Shown: one piece after another, positions 39,584 through 48,934 of the stretch
Position numbering within the stretch: position 1 is the first letter of the stretch
How the letters are laid out: the number at the start of each line of letters is the position of its first letter
Source of the DNA: Roseateles depolymerans
Lineage (GTDB): Bacteria > Pseudomonadota > Gammaproteobacteria > Burkholderiales > Burkholderiaceae_C
Length of the DNA: 64,000 bases
Assembly: GCF_003387155.1 (NCBI RefSeq)
Contig: NZ_QUMT01000003.1
Span: forward strand, 434,001 to 498,000
Reading direction: 5' to 3'
Notes under the pieces: model-generated
Databases searched by the model: none
What the model was told of the DNA's origin: nothing
The model's input: only the letters and a program-made list of their open reading frames with translations
Translations under genes and position numbers: made by a program

Positions 39584-40435
39584 ATGAACGCCCAGGTCCC
39601 TGCCGCCCCCCATCCAACCAGCGCCCTGCGCCGTCGCCTGCTCCGCCGGGCCGCGCTGGTGCCAGGGCTTGCCGCCGTCCTGCTTGCCCTGGCCCCGGCC
39701 GCCCATGCCGCGGACCTGCTGGACGAGGTCAAGGCCCGCGGCACCCTGCGCATCGCCTGCGAGGGCACCTACCCGCCCTTCAACTTCAAGAACGACAAGG
39801 GCGAGCTGACCGGCTTCGATGTCGACATCGCCAAGGCCCTGGCCGCCAAGATGGGCGTGAAGGCCGAATTCACCACCACCGAATGGAGCGCCATCCTGGC
39901 CGGCCTGCAGGCGGGCAAGTACGACGTGATCGTCAACCAGGTGGCCGCCACCGACCAGCGCCGCCAGACCTTCGACTTCAGCGGCCCCTACGTCATCTCC
40001 TATCCGCAACTGATCGTGCGCGCCAACGAGACGCGCAAGCTCGACACGCCGGCGGACCTCAAGGGCAAGAAGGTCGGTGTGGGCCAGGGCAGCAATTTCG
40101 CTGCGCTGGCGCAGAGCATCGAGGGCGTGGAGGTGCGCACCTACCCCGGCGCGCCGGAGTACCTGCAGGACCTGGCGACCGGCCGCATCGACGCCGCCAT
40201 CAACGACAGCCTGCTCATCCCCTATCTCAAGGCCAAGACCAAGCTGCCGGTGAAGGCCGGCGCGGCCATCGGCAAGCCCGAGAGCAATGCCATCCCGTTC
40301 CGCAAGGGCAGCCCCAAGTTCAAGGCCGCCATTGACAAGGCGCTGGACGAGCTGAAGAAGGACGGTACCTACGCCCGCATCTCCACCCAGTGGTTCGAGC
40401 GTGACGTGAGCCAGCCGCTGCCTGGCGGCCAGTAA
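39584..40435 (+). CDS. Amino-acid ABC transporter substrate-binding protein
   Basis: 283 residues from the ATG at 39584, with GAGG nearby. A Sec signal (RRAALVPGLAAVLLALAPAAHA) precedes a family-3 binding protein: LRIACEGTYPPFNFKND, LTGFDVDIAKALAAKMG, a VVNQVAATDQRR-type ligand Arg segment (IVNQVAATDQRRQTFDFS), and KKDGTYARISTQWF near the end. It resembles cystine/FliY-type or polar amino-acid receptors. It is six bases upstream of the permease gene, a clear operon. Confidence 0.93.
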   Translation: MNAQVPAAPHPTSALRRRLLRRAALVPGLAAVLLALAPAAHAADLLDEVKARGTLRIACEGTYPPFNFKNDKGELTGFDVDIAKALAAKMGVKAEFTTTEWSAILAGLQAGKYDVIVNQVAATDQRRQTFDFSGPYVISYPQLIVRANETRKLDTPADLKGKKVGVGQGSNFAALAQSIEGVEVRTYPGAPEYLQDLATGRIDAAINDSLLIPYLKAKTKLPVKAGAAIGKPESNAIPFRKGSPKFKAAIDKALDELKKDGTYARISTQWFERDVSQPLPGGQ

Positions 40436-40441
40436 GCCCGG

Positions 40442-41095
40442 ATGGATCTCGCGTCGCTTTTCGCGCTGGCCTGGCCGGTGCTGCTCAAGGGCAGCGGCTA
40501 CACCCTGTTCTTTGCCGTGTCGGCCATGCTGCTGGGCCTGCCGCTGGCGGGCCTGATCGCGCTGGTGCGGGTGCTGCAGGTGCCGGTGCTGACGCAGCTC
40601 AGCGCGGTCTACGTCAGCGCCATGCGGGGCACACCGCTGCTGGTGCAGGTGTTCATCGTCTACTACGGCCTGCCCAGCATCGGCATCGAGTTCTCGCCAG
40701 TGTCCGCCGGCATCCTGACGCTCACGCTCAACGTGGCGGCCTACATGAGCGAGACGCTGCGGGGCGGCATCCATGCGGTGTCGCGGGACCAGTGGCTGGC
40801 CGGCACCAGCCTGGGCCTGACCCGGCAGCAGACGCTGCGCTATGTGGTGGCGCCGCAGGCCCTGCGGGCGTCGGTGCCCAGCCTGTCCAACAGCCTGATC
40901 AGCCTGATCAAGGACACCTCGCTGGTGTCGGTCATCGCCGTCACCGAGCTGATGCTGGCCACCAAGGAACTGATCTCCACCACCTTCCAGCCCTTCCCGC
41001 TCTACCTGATGGCGGCGCTGATCTACTGGGTGCTCAGCTTCGTGTTCGAGCAGTTGCAGCGGTGGATGGAAAAACGCATGGCCTATCCGCACTGA
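40442..41095 (+). CDS. Amino-acid ABC transporter permease
   Basis: 217 residues with five hydrophobic segments. The His/Glu/Gln/Arg permease signature is visible: LLKGSGYTLFFAVSAMLLG, YVSAMRGTPLLVQVFIVYYG, AAYMSETLRGGIHAVSRDQ with the EAA loop following (WLAGTSLGLTRQQTLRYVV). It forms the membrane channel for the preceding binding protein. No ATPase gene follows, since the next gene is on the other strand, so the ATP-binding subunit must come from another locus. Confidence 0.94.
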   Translation: MDLASLFALAWPVLLKGSGYTLFFAVSAMLLGLPLAGLIALVRVLQVPVLTQLSAVYVSAMRGTPLLVQVFIVYYGLPSIGIEFSPVSAGILTLTLNVAAYMSETLRGGIHAVSRDQWLAGTSLGLTRQQTLRYVVAPQALRASVPSLSNSLISLIKDTSLVSVIAVTELMLATKELISTTFQPFPLYLMAALIYWVLSFVFEQLQRWMEKRMAYPH

Positions 41096-41117
41096 ACCGG
41101 CTCGGGCGGCTCGGTGC

Positions 41118-41915
41118 CTAGGCCGGCACCGCGTAGTCCTTCTGCGTCACCAGGTCGATGCCGCAGGACAGGGTCTGGATCCAGTCGATGAACTGCTGCA
41201 CCGCCGCGCCTTCCATGGGCGCGCCGTGCTGCGGCACGATCATGCGGATGGGCAGGCTCTTCACCATCTCGGCCCACAGCCGCAGCACCTTGCCGCTGAC
41301 CATGTAGCGGCGGTGGAAGGCCAGCATCGACGGGATGTGGGGTTCCAGCTCGGTGATGGTCGCGCCTGGGTCCACGCCGATGGACACGCCCAGGTCGCCC
41401 GAGAACAGAATGCCGCTGACCGGGTCCCAGAACTGGAAGTTGCCCTCCGAGTGCATGAAGTGCGCCGGCAGCGCCACCAGCTCGCACTGCCCCACAGGGA
41501 TGCGCATGCCGCGGTCCGGCACGCCCACCACCCGACCGCTGGTCTTGCCCGGCTTGCAGAAGTGGGGAATGAAGCGCTCCCAGATGCGGGAGATGTACAC
41601 CGGCGCGGCGGTGGCGGTCATCCACCGGTCCAGCGACGCAATGATGTCGGGATCCGCATGCGAGGCCAAAATGGCCGAGAGCTTGTGCGGCGGAAAGCAG
41701 GCGGTGACGCCCAGGTACAACTCTCCATAGGCCAGGTTGCCGCCCGGATCGATCAGCGCGCCGGTGCCGCTGTCCACGATCAGGAACTGGTTGGCCTGGA
41801 CGCCGTCCTCGTGGCCGAAGTCGGAGAACATGAGGCAGCGATGGCTGCCGTTATTGAAGAGTTCGATCGCCAAGGGGGCTCCGCAGAAAACAGTCCCCCA
41901 CACGATATTTCGCAT
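41118..41915 (-). CDS. ODP-type metallo-beta-lactamase-fold di-iron protein
   Basis: 265 residues from the ATG at 41915 (MRNIVWGTVFCGAPLAIEL); a far longer frame upstream overlaps the chemoreceptor end and is not credible. The fold resembles the oxidase domain of flavodiiron proteins without flavodoxin: SGTGALIDPGG, the metal motif ILASHADPDIIAS, a second ligand region (PAHFMHSEGNFQFWDP), LFSGDLGVSIG and VPQHGAPMEG. In the first motif the residue after the last Asp is Ile, where oxygen-reducing flavodiiron proteins carry His. It is cytosolic. It follows a chemoreceptor gene by 82 bases on the same strand, recalling the ODP/receptor pair of Treponema denticola. Confidence 0.85.
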   Translation of the reverse strand: MRNIVWGTVFCGAPLAIELFNNGSHRCLMFSDFGHEDGVQANQFLIVDSGTGALIDPGGNLAYGELYLGVTACFPPHKLSAILASHADPDIIASLDRWMTATAAPVYISRIWERFIPHFCKPGKTSGRVVGVPDRGMRIPVGQCELVALPAHFMHSEGNFQFWDPVSGILFSGDLGVSIGVDPGATITELEPHIPSMLAFHRRYMVSGKVLRLWAEMVKSLPIRMIVPQHGAPMEGAAVQQFIDWIQTLSCGIDLVTQKDYAVPA

Positions 41916-41997
41916 GACAACCGCTTGGAACCGCTGGCGAGCGATGACCGGCGCAGGAATTGATTTATGGCAAGACCTGCACCGGCTGGCGGTGAAC

Positions 41998-43590
41998 TCA
42001 GGCGCGCGCAGCTCCGCGGCTGGCGCGCTCAGCATCGACGCGGAACACCGCAATCGCTTCCACCATGCGTTCGGCCTGACGCTTGAGGCTGTCCGCCGCG
42101 GCCGCACTCTGCTCCACCAGGGCGGCGTTCTGCTGCGTGGCCTGGTCCATGCGGGTGACCGCCGAGCCCACCTGCGAAACGCCTGCGCTCTGCTCGACGC
42201 TGGCGGCCGTGATCTCACCCATGATGTCGGTCACGCGGTGAATGGCGGACACCACTTCCTGCATGGTCTCACCGGCCCGATCCACCAGGGCCGAGCCTTC
42301 CGACACCCGCTCCACGCTGGTGCTGATCAGCGACTTGATTTCCTTGGCGGCTTCAGCCGAACGGCCGGCCAGGCTGCGCACTTCGGACGCCACCACGGCA
42401 AAACCACGGCCCTGCTCGCCGGCACGGGCGGCTTCCACGGCGGCATTGAGCGCCAGGATGTTGGTCTGGAAGGCAATGCTGTCGATGACGCCAATGATGT
42501 CGGCAATGCGGCGGCTGCTGTCGTTGATGCCCTTCATCGTCTCGACCACCTGGCTGACCACCTCACCGCCCTTGGTCGCCACTTCGCTGGCGCCCTGGGC
42601 GAGCTGGTTGGCCTGGCGGGCGTTGTCGGCGTTCTGCTGCACCGTGGCGCTGAGCTGCTCCATGGAGGAGGCGGACTCCTGCAGGGTCGAGGCCTGCTGC
42701 TCGGTGCGAACCGACAGGTCGTTGTTGCCCTGCGCGATTTCGGCGCTGGCGGTGGCGATATCCGAGGCGGACCCACGCACCTGCACGATCAGGTCGAGCA
42801 GTTGCTGCTGCATGCGGCCCATGGAGGCCAGTACGCTGTCGCTGGGCGCGGCAGCTGCGCCTTCGATGGGGCGCAGGTCACCGGCGGCCACGCGGCTCGC
42901 GACGGCGCCCAGCACGGCGGGCTCGGTGCCCAGCGCGGTCATCAGGCGCCGGGTGATGAACCAGCCCAGCAGCGATGCGGCCACCACGGCCAGTGCACAC
43001 AAGGCCATCATCCCGTGGCGCTGGGACGCAGCAGCGTCCATCGAGGCCTTCTCGGTGATCTTGCCCTTGGCGGCCACGTAGTCGGAATAGTCCCGGAAGG
43101 CGTTGAGCAGGGCGGCCAGCAGCGGACGGCAGTCGCTGATCATCAGGTTGCTCGCCTCCTCGCGCTGGCCGGAGCTGGCCAGCTCGACGATGCGCACCGC
43201 CACCGGGCTGTACTTGGCCTCCACCTCGAGGATGCGGGCCACCTGCTCACGTTCCTTCGCGGTGACATCGTCGTTCTTCAGCTCCCGCTGGATCTGGCTG
43301 AGCAAGTCGCCCAGGGCCTTGTGCGCCTCCAGCGCCATGGTCTTGGCGCCGGCCAGATCTTCCGGGGTGCGCACGATCACCATGTCCCGCACGCCGATGG
43401 CCCGGCGGTTGGTCATCACCCGCGCTTCCAGCACCAGCTCGCGACGGGCCGATGCGCCGTTGAGGTAGTCGGTGTAGCGGTTGTTGACCTGGCTGATGCC
43501 AAACAGGCCCCAGGCGCTGACCAGCAGGACCAGGGCAACGAGGGCAGCAAAGGCAAATGCCAGCTGCTGCCGGACGGACAGACGATTCAT
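41998..43590 (-). CDS. Methyl-accepting chemotaxis protein
   Basis: 530 residues. TM1 (about 10-31, [20 protein letters not shown]), a periplasmic helical-bundle sensor (about 32-190), TM2 (about 193-212, [19 protein letters not shown]), HAMP-like region, and a signalling domain with the conserved tip ([20 protein letters not shown]). The C-terminus ends in an Ala/Arg-rich tail without a CheR-binding pentapeptide. It shares the Burkholderiales Tsr-like layout with the receptor at 29714-31258. The ODP-type gene lies directly downstream. Confidence 0.95.
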   Translation of the reverse strand: MNRLSVRQQLAFAFAALVALVLLVSAWGLFGISQVNNRYTDYLNGASARRELVLEARVMTNRRAIGVRDMVIVRTPEDLAGAKTMALEAHKALGDLLSQIQRELKNDDVTAKEREQVARILEVEAKYSPVAVRIVELASSGQREEASNLMISDCRPLLAALLNAFRDYSDYVAAKGKITEKASMDAAASQRHGMMALCALAVVAASLLGWFITRRLMTALGTEPAVLGAVASRVAAGDLRPIEGAAAAPSDSVLASMGRMQQQLLDLIVQVRGSASDIATASAEIAQGNNDLSVRTEQQASTLQESASSMEQLSATVQQNADNARQANQLAQGASEVATKGGEVVSQVVETMKGINDSSRRIADIIGVIDSIAFQTNILALNAAVEAARAGEQGRGFAVVASEVRSLAGRSAEAAKEIKSLISTSVERVSEGSALVDRAGETMQEVVSAIHRVTDIMGEITAASVEQSAGVSQVGSAVTRMDQATQQNAALVEQSAAAADSLKRQAERMVEAIAVFRVDAERASRGAARA

Positions 43591-44214
43591 GGTGATGAGT
43601 GAGAACGAAGAGGAAGCAAGGCCCCGAAGGGTCGTGAGGAATGCCTGCCTGAGGTCTCACCCGGTTCCGCTGCAAGCGCCGCTTCACCGGTTCTGGAACC
43701 GGCGTTGGAAGGGGCTGTCGAGGGAGCTCGGAACAGCCCGGCACGGGGCACGATTCCAGCGGGTGGAAAGCAGTTGCAATCTGATTCAAATGCTACGGGT
43801 CCAAAATAGTTTGACCAAATGCCAGGACCCTGCCGATCGTGACGGAGTCGAGTCGCCTCTCTAGACACCCCCCCGGATGGGGGATACGAGTGATCCAAAC
43901 CGACGGGCGCTCCCCGCGCAAGCGATGGTCAAAAGCGTGTCGGGTTCCTCACCGGCCTCAAGCGCGGCACACTGCCGCTCCGTCGGCGCCCGGACAATGC
44001 ACCGATGTCGAGCACGGTGGGTCGAAATCCACACGGCTTGTTTCAAATCCAGACAGGGCAGCAACAGCCGAGAGGAAGCGGATACAGACAATTCGCGACC
44101 GCGCGAGCAGATGTCTCGCTGTGTGCTGACCTGTGTTCCCGACTGCGCTGCGCTGCGTCCTTGTGACTGAGCTTCGGGGTTCCCGAGAGCGCCCTGTGAG
44201 CCAAACCGCTGAAG
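43591..44214. other. Long divergent intergenic region, chemoreceptor / DUF1631
   Basis: About 620 bases. I see no convincing gene; the frames present have weak starts and atypical composition. An AT-richer island at about 43770-43825 (containing two CAAATGC copies and TTTGACC) is the likeliest promoter area for both divergent operons. A C-rich/G-rich stem (CCCCC at 43868-43872 with GGGGG at 43879-43883) lies beside it. Confidence 0.5.
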
Positions 44215-46137
44215 ATGGATGCCGTGCCCCTGCCCAGTGAATGGATGGATGCCTGCCGCGCCGAGCTGGTGGCGGCGGCCGCGCAATGGGTGAGTGACAC
44301 CGGCACGGCGCTGGAGCGGGCGCAGAACCGGGCGGACAGCGTCGGCGAGGCCAATCGTCTCTTCCATGTGCAGCGGGCCCTGGACCGCTGGCAACACAGC
44401 GCGCCGGAGCGCATCGTCAGCCTGCTGCTGTCCAGCATGAAGGAACGCTGCAGCGAGCCACGGCTGGGCGCAACGTCCCCGCTGCTGCCCAGCGAAATGG
44501 AGCTGGTGGACGACGATGTGGTGAGCGAGAGCATCGGCATCTCGCGCCTGGTCACCGGCATTTTCTCGGTGGCGGAATGGGAGATCCGCACGGTGGAGCG
44601 GGCCCTGGTCGGCCACATCAAGGATTTCTCCGAACGCAGCAATCCGTTCCATCCGGAAGCCATTGCCCGCACCATCTGGAAGCTGGCGGAAGACCTGGGC
44701 CTGCAGCGCGAGGAACGTGCCGCCTGCCTGAGAGTCTCGCTGGACGCCACCACCGCCCTGGCCCGGACCGCCTACGCCTGCCTGGGCACCTGGCTGGCGG
44801 GACAGCGGGAGGTGGGCCCGCTGGCCATCCAGCGGCAGTCCGAGGTGCACAACGCCATTCCGGTGGACGTGCTGGCGGGCCTGGCCGCGGAAGCTCCGCC
44901 GCTGGCGCTGGAACTCGAGCCGATGCATGGCCGACCGTTCGATGCCGCGCCCACGCCTCGCGGCGGTTCTCCGAAGGCCGGCGGCGAGGTGGTGTTCACC
45001 CGCCTGATGCGCGGGGTGGAGGACATCCTCGGGGATGTACGGCTCACCCACGAGCTGCGGCGGGTGCTGAGCGGACTGCAACTGGGCGTGCTGCGCTTTG
45101 CGTTCGGCACGCCCTCTTCGCTCTATTCCACCCAGCATGAGATGTGGGACATCACCGGCGTGCTGGTGCAGTATGCGCTGCAGCATTGCCTGAAGGACCG
45201 GGTGGTGCATGACGACTTCGTCCTGTTCGCCGACCAGGCCATCCAGACCCTGCTGAGGCTGGACCCCAGCCGGCTGCATGAGCTGGACAAGACCCTGGTG
45301 CGCCTGCGGCGCTATGTGAAGGAGCGTCCGGCCGAGCTGGTGGAAAGCCGCCGCCATGCCTCGATGCAGTTTGCCCGGCTGGAAGAGCGCCGGCGGCAGA
45401 TCCGCAGCGTGTCCATCAACCGGCACCGCGAGCGCATCAATGCGGTGATCGCCGACCAGGAAATTCCCTATCGCCTGCGCCAGTTCCTGCTGGTGGACTG
45501 GGCCGAAGCCCTGGCCCATGCGGAAGTGGCGGAAGGGCCGAAGTCACCCGCCTATGCCGAGCTGTGGGGCGCTGTGGACCGCATGATGCGCGCCGTGCAG
45601 AAGAACACCCTGACCGCCGACGCGGCGAGCCTGCAGGAGAAGATGGAGCTGCTCAAGCTGCTGGAGCGCGGCATCACCTGCGTGGCGGTGCCCAGCGTCG
45701 AGAAATACGAGCTCACCGACATCCTGGACCGCACCGGCATGATCTCCCGCGAGGGCGAGGAATGGTCGGACAGCGACATCGGCGGGCTCGACAGCGCGCT
45801 GCCGCCCTCCCCGTCGCCTGCGCCGCATCGCCGGGACTTCTGGGGCGCGCAGTCGCAGTCGGGCGGCAAGGGCTGGTCCACGGCCGACGAGACGACCGTG
45901 GGTTTCACCACCGCCATGCCCACCTCCGATGCCGAGCACTGCGTCAATGCCCTGCAGGAGGACGATCTGATCGAGCTGTTCCTGGCCGGCACCTGGGTGG
46001 AGGTGCGGCTGGTGGAACTGGCCGAGGACGGGCAGATCTTCCTGTTTGAAGGGGAGACCGACGGCGGCGGCACCCACCAGCTGACACGACGGGCGCTGCT
46101 GCGCCTGTTCCGTGAAGGCCTGGCCACTCCGATCTGA
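44215..46137 (+). CDS. DUF1631 family protein
   Basis: 640 residues. The family core is visible: LVDDDVVSESIGISRLVTGI, WEIRTVERALVGH, NPFHPEAIARTIWKLAEDL, a long helical middle (PYRLRQFLLVDWAEALAHA), and a C-terminal beta-rich unit (DDLIELFLAGTWVEVRLVEL, then HQLTRRALLRLFREGL) that resembles the PilZ-like end of these proteins. No signal or membrane segment. Members have been misnamed thymidine phosphorylase; their function is not established. It precedes a SARP/STAND-type regulator gene by ten bases, so the two are in one operon. Confidence 0.88.
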   Translation: MDAVPLPSEWMDACRAELVAAAAQWVSDTGTALERAQNRADSVGEANRLFHVQRALDRWQHSAPERIVSLLLSSMKERCSEPRLGATSPLLPSEMELVDDDVVSESIGISRLVTGIFSVAEWEIRTVERALVGHIKDFSERSNPFHPEAIARTIWKLAEDLGLQREERAACLRVSLDATTALARTAYACLGTWLAGQREVGPLAIQRQSEVHNAIPVDVLAGLAAEAPPLALELEPMHGRPFDAAPTPRGGSPKAGGEVVFTRLMRGVEDILGDVRLTHELRRVLSGLQLGVLRFAFGTPSSLYSTQHEMWDITGVLVQYALQHCLKDRVVHDDFVLFADQAIQTLLRLDPSRLHELDKTLVRLRRYVKERPAELVESRRHASMQFARLEERRRQIRSVSINRHRERINAVIADQEIPYRLRQFLLVDWAEALAHAEVAEGPKSPAYAELWGAVDRMMRAVQKNTLTADAASLQEKMELLKLLERGITCVAVPSVEKYELTDILDRTGMISREGEEWSDSDIGGLDSALPPSPSPAPHRRDFWGAQSQSGGKGWSTADETTVGFTTAMPTSDAEHCVNALQEDDLIELFLAGTWVEVRLVELAEDGQIFLFEGETDGGGTHQLTRRALLRLFREGLATPI

Positions 46138-46147
46138 GCGCCCCGAC

Positions 46148-48061
46148 ATGAGCCACGACTCTCCGGTTCCTGAAGACATCGTCGAGCGCAGCGCCAGCTT
46201 GCGGCTGCTGGGCGAAGCCGAGTGCCGCTGCGACGACGGCACCGTCACCCGCATCACCGATGCCCGCGTGGCCACGCTGCTGGCCATGGTGGCCCTGGAA
46301 GGCGGCATGCCGCGCACCCGCGCGGCCGACCTGTTCTGGCCGCAGTCCGGCAGCAATGCCCGCACCAACCTGCGGGTGCTGCTGCACCGCACGCAGAAGA
46401 CCTTCGACCTGAAGCTGTTCACCTCCGGCGACGTCATCGAACTGGCGCCGCACATCCGCGTCGATGTCCAGGCCCCGGACCATCAGCTGGTGATGAGCTG
46501 CCTGAGCGCCGGAGCGGCCGGCCTGCGCCTGCTGTCCAGCCTGGAGCTGCCGGAGGGCCTGACCGAAGCGGCCCACTGGCTGGCAGCGGCCCGCAACCAG
46601 ATGGAGCAGCGGCTCACCCGCAGCCTGATCGCCTGGTTCGAGCGCGCCGGAGAGGCGGTCGACCTGAGCCAGGCCATGGCGCTGGCCGAGGCCCTGATCA
46701 GCCTCAATCCGCTCAGCGAGGTGGGTTACCAGGAACTGATGAAGGCGCTGGTGGCCAAGGGCGACCGGTCGGCGGCGCTGGCCGTGTTCGAGCGCTGCCG
46801 CAAGGAGCTGCAGGAGCACCTGGGCACGCACCCCAGCCGGACCACGGTGGAGCTGCACCGGCAGATCCTGCGCTCACGGGCCGAGGGCCAGCAACTCGCG
46901 GCCGTGGGACGCCTGATCCAGCGCGAGACCGAGATCGAGCAGATCACGCAGGCCATCAGCCGGCGGCGGGTGGTGATCGTCGAAGGGCCGAGCGGCATGG
47001 GCAAGTCGTCCCTGCTGCGGCATGTGGCCCAGGAGCGGGGCGACCTGTACTGGCGCATCACCGAGCAGGACAGCAGCCGACCTTTTGCCAGCCTGCATCG
47101 CATCACCCTGCACCTGATGGAGCGGCTGCGCGCGCAACCGGGTCAGCCGGCCGAGAACCTGGCCAAGGCCGAGCGTTTCCTGGAGCAGCTGGACCCGGCC
47201 CATTCGCGGGAGATGGCCTCGCCGGCCAGCACCCGCTCCCTGCTGGAATCGGCGATCCACATCATCGAACTCAGCCGGCCCGAGCGCAGCACCGCCGTGC
47301 TGGTGGATGACCTGCACCTATGCGATGACGAAAGCCTGGATGTGCTGTCCGCGCTGGTCACCGAAAGCGCGGCCCTGATGCCCTGGTGCGACTTCGTGCT
47401 GGCCTACCGCCCGATGCGGGCGCGGCGCCGCCTGCGCGCGCTGTGTGAGAAGCTGGCTGCTTCCGGCCGGCTCAAGCTGGTGCAGCCGGCGGCCCTGACC
47501 GTGGCCTCGGTGCAGCGCATGCTCAACGAGGACGGCAGCACTTTGGCGCCCAAGCTGGTGGAGGACGCGGTGCGCCTGAGCGGCGGCACCCCCGCCATCC
47601 TGATGGGGCTGCTGCAGGCCTGCCAGGACCAGGGCAGCCTGGTGGGTGTGCCCACGCCGGCCATGCGGTCGCTGCTGCTGCAGCGGCTGGGTTCCTGCAG
47701 TTCCACCGCGGAAGGGGTGGCACGGCTGGCGAGCGTGGCCGGCGGTAGCTTCTCGGTGCGCATGGCCTCGGACATCACCGGCCTGTCGTCCTGGCGGGTG
47801 GCGGAGAAATGGAACGAGCTGCTGCTGGCCGGCGTCTTCGATGCCAAGGGCTTTGCCTTCCCGCTGCTGGAAACGGTGGTGTATGAATCGGTGCCGGAGA
47901 CGGTGCGGCAGTTCATGCATGGGGAAGTGGCCGCAGTGCTGGAGCGGCATGGCGCCACGCCTGCGGAGCTGGCGCACCACTGGCGCATGGCCGCCGACAT
48001 GGCGCGCGCGGCGGACTACGAGCGCCGGCTGACGGCGGGGGACGCGTCCCCGGCGTCCTGA
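46148..48061 (+). CDS. SARP/BTAD-STAND transcriptional regulator
   Basis: 637 residues from the ATG at 46148. Domains: a winged-helix domain (about 15-100; RVATLLAMVALEGGMPRTRA, then LFWPQSGSNARTNLRVLLHR), a bacterial transcriptional activation domain of helical repeats (about 105-250; LNPLSEVGYQELMKALVAKG), and an ATPase module with Walker A GPSGMGKS (280-287) and Walker B AVLVDDLHLCDD (383-394), followed by a helical C-terminus. No C-terminal LuxR domain. This layout is that of SARP/AfsR-type, STAND-class activators, which respond to an unknown ligand through nucleotide state. It is a rare architecture in Burkholderiales compared with actinobacteria. Likely partner: the DUF1631 protein. Confidence 0.85.
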   Translation: MSHDSPVPEDIVERSASLRLLGEAECRCDDGTVTRITDARVATLLAMVALEGGMPRTRAADLFWPQSGSNARTNLRVLLHRTQKTFDLKLFTSGDVIELAPHIRVDVQAPDHQLVMSCLSAGAAGLRLLSSLELPEGLTEAAHWLAAARNQMEQRLTRSLIAWFERAGEAVDLSQAMALAEALISLNPLSEVGYQELMKALVAKGDRSAALAVFERCRKELQEHLGTHPSRTTVELHRQILRSRAEGQQLAAVGRLIQRETEIEQITQAISRRRVVIVEGPSGMGKSSLLRHVAQERGDLYWRITEQDSSRPFASLHRITLHLMERLRAQPGQPAENLAKAERFLEQLDPAHSREMASPASTRSLLESAIHIIELSRPERSTAVLVDDLHLCDDESLDVLSALVTESAALMPWCDFVLAYRPMRARRRLRALCEKLAASGRLKLVQPAALTVASVQRMLNEDGSTLAPKLVEDAVRLSGGTPAILMGLLQACQDQGSLVGVPTPAMRSLLLQRLGSCSSTAEGVARLASVAGGSFSVRMASDITGLSSWRVAEKWNELLLAGVFDAKGFAFPLLETVVYESVPETVRQFMHGEVAAVLERHGATPAELAHHWRMAADMARAADYERRLTAGDASPAS

Positions 48062-48068
48062 GCCGCGC

Positions 48069-48719
48069 TCAATCGAAGTCGCGGTGATACGGGCCGATCT
48101 CCATCGGCTCGGTATCCATGAAGACGGTGTCGCGCCAGACCGGGGTCGTGGCCTCGGACCGGTCCTGGGCTCCGTGTTGGGCCGAGTGTTGGGCCGAGTG
48201 TTGGGCCAAGTCCTGCGCCAAGTTTCGGGCGGTCAGCGGCTTCTCGGCCAGGCTCCGCAGCGCGGCATCGCCTTCGGCGAGCAGCGCCTCCACCCGTGAC
48301 CGGCGCTCCTGCAGATGCCGGTCCAGTTGCAGCCGCAGCACATCCAGCGTGGGCGACACACGGGCAGCCTGTTCCAGTTGGCGAATGGCGACATCCAGCG
48401 TGCGCGGCGGCAAGCGGGAAAACGGGTCATCGCCACTGGTGGCGCAGGCGAATTCCAGCAGCGTCAAGTGGCCATGCTGCTCCCGCAGCCCCGGCCGGGC
48501 CTGCAGCGCCTCCCGCAAGGCATCGACCCGCAGCGGCACCGCCCGTGCGGAAGGATCCGCCGCCGGCAGGGGCCCGGCGGGCAACTGCGGACGTGTCGGT
48601 GCAAAGGAACGGGTTTCCACGCCCGAGCCGCGCCGCTCTCCCCTGTCCCGCAGGCCCAGCGATCGGAACAGCGCGCGAGCAACGGCACGGCACCAGGACG
48701 TCGTCTTGGGGTCTTTCAT
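48069..48719 (-). CDS. Protein of unknown function with AQHS repeats
   Basis: 216 residues. The N-terminus is basic (KTTSWCRAVARALFRSLGLR), followed by a Pro-rich segment, a helical region (LDVAIRQLEQAARVSPTLDV, LRLQLDRHLQERRSRVEALL) that may form a coiled coil, a short repeat (AQHSAQHSAQHGAQD), and an acidic tail. I recognise no family. It is convergent with the SARP/STAND gene, whose stop is eight bases away. The coding strand choice rests on length and on the helical heptad-like pattern. Confidence 0.55.
   Translation of the reverse strand: MKDPKTTSWCRAVARALFRSLGLRDRGERRGSGVETRSFAPTRPQLPAGPLPAADPSARAVPLRVDALREALQARPGLREQHGHLTLLEFACATSGDDPFSRLPPRTLDVAIRQLEQAARVSPTLDVLRLQLDRHLQERRSRVEALLAEGDAALRSLAEKPLTARNLAQDLAQHSAQHSAQHGAQDRSEATTPVWRDTVFMDTEPMEIGPYHRDFD
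48169..48228 (-). repeat. Five ~12-base tandem units inside the unknown gene
   Basis: The plus strand reads GCCGAGTGTTGG twice exactly, flanked by near copies (TCCGTGTTGG, GCCAAGTCCTGC, GCCAAGTTTCGG). The 12-base unit keeps the frame and encodes the AQHS-type repeat. Confidence 0.85.
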
Positions 48720-48934
48720 GAGGGCTTGAGGCTGCGGCAGAGGGTGGGGAGGAGGCTGGGGTAAGTGTCGGTAACAACCGTTTCACCAGCGTTTCGATGA
48801 CGGTAACAGCAGCATCCGGAAGAACCCTGAGGCCGCAACGCCGGGGCCCGTAACGGCGGCCCACCGACCTGGAAACGGGTGTGAAACGCCTGCGGGGGAT
48901 AGTGCAGCCCATTGCAGACACAGGGCGCACGGAC

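Noticed and set aside
41916-42218. N-terminal extension of the ODP-type gene by ~100 codons
   Set aside because: The extension overlaps the end of the chemoreceptor in another frame, is Arg/Ser/Pro-rich, and lies outside the conserved fold. The ATG at 41915 gives the expected length.
43877-44170. Short plus-strand frames upstream of the DUF1631 gene
   Set aside because: Weak starts, no fold-like pattern, and composition unlike neighbouring genes.
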